A DNA stretch of 64,000 bases, taken from the NCBI GenBank assembly GCA_025330725.1, contig JAIWND010000028.1, forward strand, positions 181,501 to 245,500. The letters run 5' to 3'. The notes under the pieces are model-generated. The model searched no databases, was not told the DNA's origin, and saw nothing but the letters and a program-made list of their open reading frames with translations. This DNA comes from Chlamydoabsidia padenii. Its lineage: Eukaryota > Mucoromycota > Mucoromycetes > Mucorales > Cunninghamellaceae. This document shows, one piece after another, positions 62,352-64,000 of the stretch. The translations under genes were made by a program, and so were the position numbers. The stretch's first letter is position 1. Each line of letters starts with the position of its first letter.

Positions 62352-64000
62352 CTAGACCTTGAGAGCGCCATTAGCAGACATTACCATTGAAGCCACCCTT
62401 TCTTCCATTTGACGAGTAAAAACCGGACGATCTTCATGCATAGCTTGGGCAACCGCAGGGAAGAATAAAGTCGAAGCAGGATGTTGAGGATGAGGACCAT
62501 AGACAGCATGCTTGTACCAATCACGACCAGGAATTCCCAAAGGATCAATAAGACATCGTTCGAATCGCACCATAGCTTGGTTGTACTGTTTGACATGTCG
62601 TTTCAATTTCCGGCTATAGTGTTTTTTCGTTTCAAGTTGGTGTTGACATTTTTCTATTTCGTGATCAAAAATGGCGCTGGTGGATTGTAGCATCAATAAG
62701 GATGTGGTCAGAGCAGGTAAAGTTTGGCATCCTTGTTCGGCACTGAGGTCGTCGGCATAGTCGAGAAGAAGAGTGCTATAGTCAATAGGATGCATCGGAA
62801 GTAAACGTTGACTGGATAGTTCAAGAGTGAGTAGACCAACGATGCGGACCATTGTTTGATGATATGCAAATGTCGAATCACCAAATCGGGACATCCAATC
62901 CAAGCTAAGCAAAAGAAAAAGAAGAAGCTTCATTAGTTCAAATTTATGTGTGAGTGATATATGGTCTTACTTGTCCTGTTCACTATTGGCTCCACCAAAA
63001 TGATTGCTTTTGAATTGAAGAGACAAAGCCGATATACCCAAATGATGAAAAAACGCCGATCCATCATCATTCGCCATCAAAGGATCCACCAAAGTCAAAG
63101 GATCATATGGATTATCAGTCTTGATCACACCATCCTTTACTTGTCGCCGTTTCTTCCAAGAGTCGTAAATGGTCGCCTGGTCGTAATGTGGGTCCAACAA
63201 GTCTTGTGTCACCTGATACAATAACCGATGGAGCAGAGGAGATCCTTGAGCATCGAATTCTTCACCAGAGGCACTGCCTACGTCGATATAAGCAACCACT
63301 TCTTTGGAAATCCAGTCTTTATGTAATTCGACCCATTCAGTTGATCCCACCGCACCGTAAACGCTAGCATCCCAAGAGGCAAAAATAATACTTCGTCGTG
63401 GTCGCCATCCTTGTTGTAGTAATAGTCCAAAAGTGCGCACCAATTCATGCTATAATAATTGAATAATTTAGTATCTGTTATATTGCCGCTGCAAAATAAT
63501 AAAACTAACCATAATAGCTGATGAGGATGCGCTTTCCACCACACCAGAAGAAGACCATGCATCACGTTGACAGCCCACGACAATAGCCTTAGTAGGTTCC
63601 TTTTGACCAAGGATACGAGCAATGACATTGTTAATAGGTTTGACATTATAAGAGTTAATGTTGACGAGTTGCACCGAGACAATACTTGGACCAGAGCTGA
63701 AATCAATAGTATGATTAACATGATCACCACCCATCCAGTTCACATTCGCCTTGACCCCTTGACCAAATGTGAGTTGTAATAACGGGGTAGCCTGTTTCCA
63801 TGACAAGGGTAAAGAAGGAATCGTTGGTAAAGAGTAAGCCCGATCAGGTTGTGTGGAGTTACTGATGGGTGAGCCGGGAGACCAAGGATCGCCAACCATA
63901 TAAGCCATATTCATCACCGATGCTTGAGGTACGGATGTGGGAGGTCGCCAAGGTCCTTTTGGGTAAGCTTGTTCGGGTTGACCATGAGCATCATATTTCT
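62352..64000 (-). CDS. Transferrin-receptor/NAALADase-family (M28B) protein, 3' part
   Basis: Three exons are visible (64000-63510, running off the window; 63449-62971; 62904-62352), in phase, about 507 residues. The order is end of the PA-like insert (AYMVGDPWSPGSPISN), the peptidase-like domain (SIIFASWDASVYGAVGSTEW) and the TfR-type dimerisation domain near the C-terminus (DWYKHAVYGPHPQHP). In active relatives such as glutamate carboxypeptidase II, zinc is held by His, Asp, Glu, Asp and His. Here GHRD..W reads GCQRDAW, the next Asp is Val, the catalytic Glu pair (WDAEE) reads Ser-Val, and the following Asp is Gly, so it looks inactive. Yeast Tre1/Tre2 are inactive relatives that help Rsp5 sort transporters. 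The intron before exon 2 has the unusual donor GTTAGT. Confidence 0.9.

Overview
The window is eukaryotic and fungal. It is AT-rich, has many short GT-AG introns (about 50-130 nt) with a CTAAC-like branch site before the 3' AG, long poly-A/poly-T runs, and CAA/AAC trinucleotide expansions inside coding exons. The gene set (AlaRS, SEC31, PSF3, RPS4, cytosolic Hsp70, ATP synthase subunit f, a Gcn4-type bZIP, a cytochrome-b5 sphingolipid desaturase, an RTC4-domain protein) is a fungal nuclear complement. Intron density, amino-acid repeats and the Slo-like K+ channel fit an early-diverging, probably mucoralean, fungus; that placement is inference. All multi-exon models were spliced by hand, and each complete model closes in frame from ATG to stop.

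Layout. 0-16 kb: possible partial gene at the left edge; homeobox factor (-, 1.3-2.2 kb); UBL/BAG6-like protein (+, 5.1-7.3); alanyl-tRNA synthetase (+, 8.7-12.3); ATF/CREB-type bZIP (-, 12.8-13.8); forkhead factor (+, 15.0-16.3). 16-33 kb: 21-exon Slo/BK-like K+ channel (-, 16.6-21.7); a gene-poor interval with a possible gene relic and an unusual two-armed repeat (22.1-24.0); two unrecognised small genes (24.2-25.8); 7TM receptor-like protein (+, 26.6-28.3); CAMKL kinase (-, 28.9-32.2). 33-46 kb: ATP17 (+), RTC4-domain gene (-) whose 3' end lies in a large inverted repeat, Gcn4-like bZIP (-), an unknown gene (-) divergent from SEC31 (+), PSF3 (+), membrane GNAT (+). 48-64 kb: RPS4 (+), sphingolipid desaturase (+), HECT E3 ligase (-) divergent from a WDR44/Dgr2-like WD40 protein (+), Hsp70 (-), a 32-residue zinc-knuckle microprotein (-), a small unknown protein (-), and the 3' part of a transferrin-receptor/NAALADase-family protein (-) that lacks the zinc ligands.

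Most genes look like unlinked housekeeping or regulatory genes. The main things that stand out are: (1) the 12-mer GCGGGATTTGAA, present nine times exactly plus many near copies, mostly just upstream of genes; (2) an inverted repeat in which the end of the RTC4-domain coding sequence is mirrored downstream, so the mRNA could fold CDS against 3' UTR; (3) a Slo-like channel without an aspartate calcium bowl; (4) a pseudo-peptidase of the M28/TfR family; (5) a 32-residue CCHC zinc-knuckle microprotein; (6) intron retention in the bZIP gene that would swap its C-terminus.
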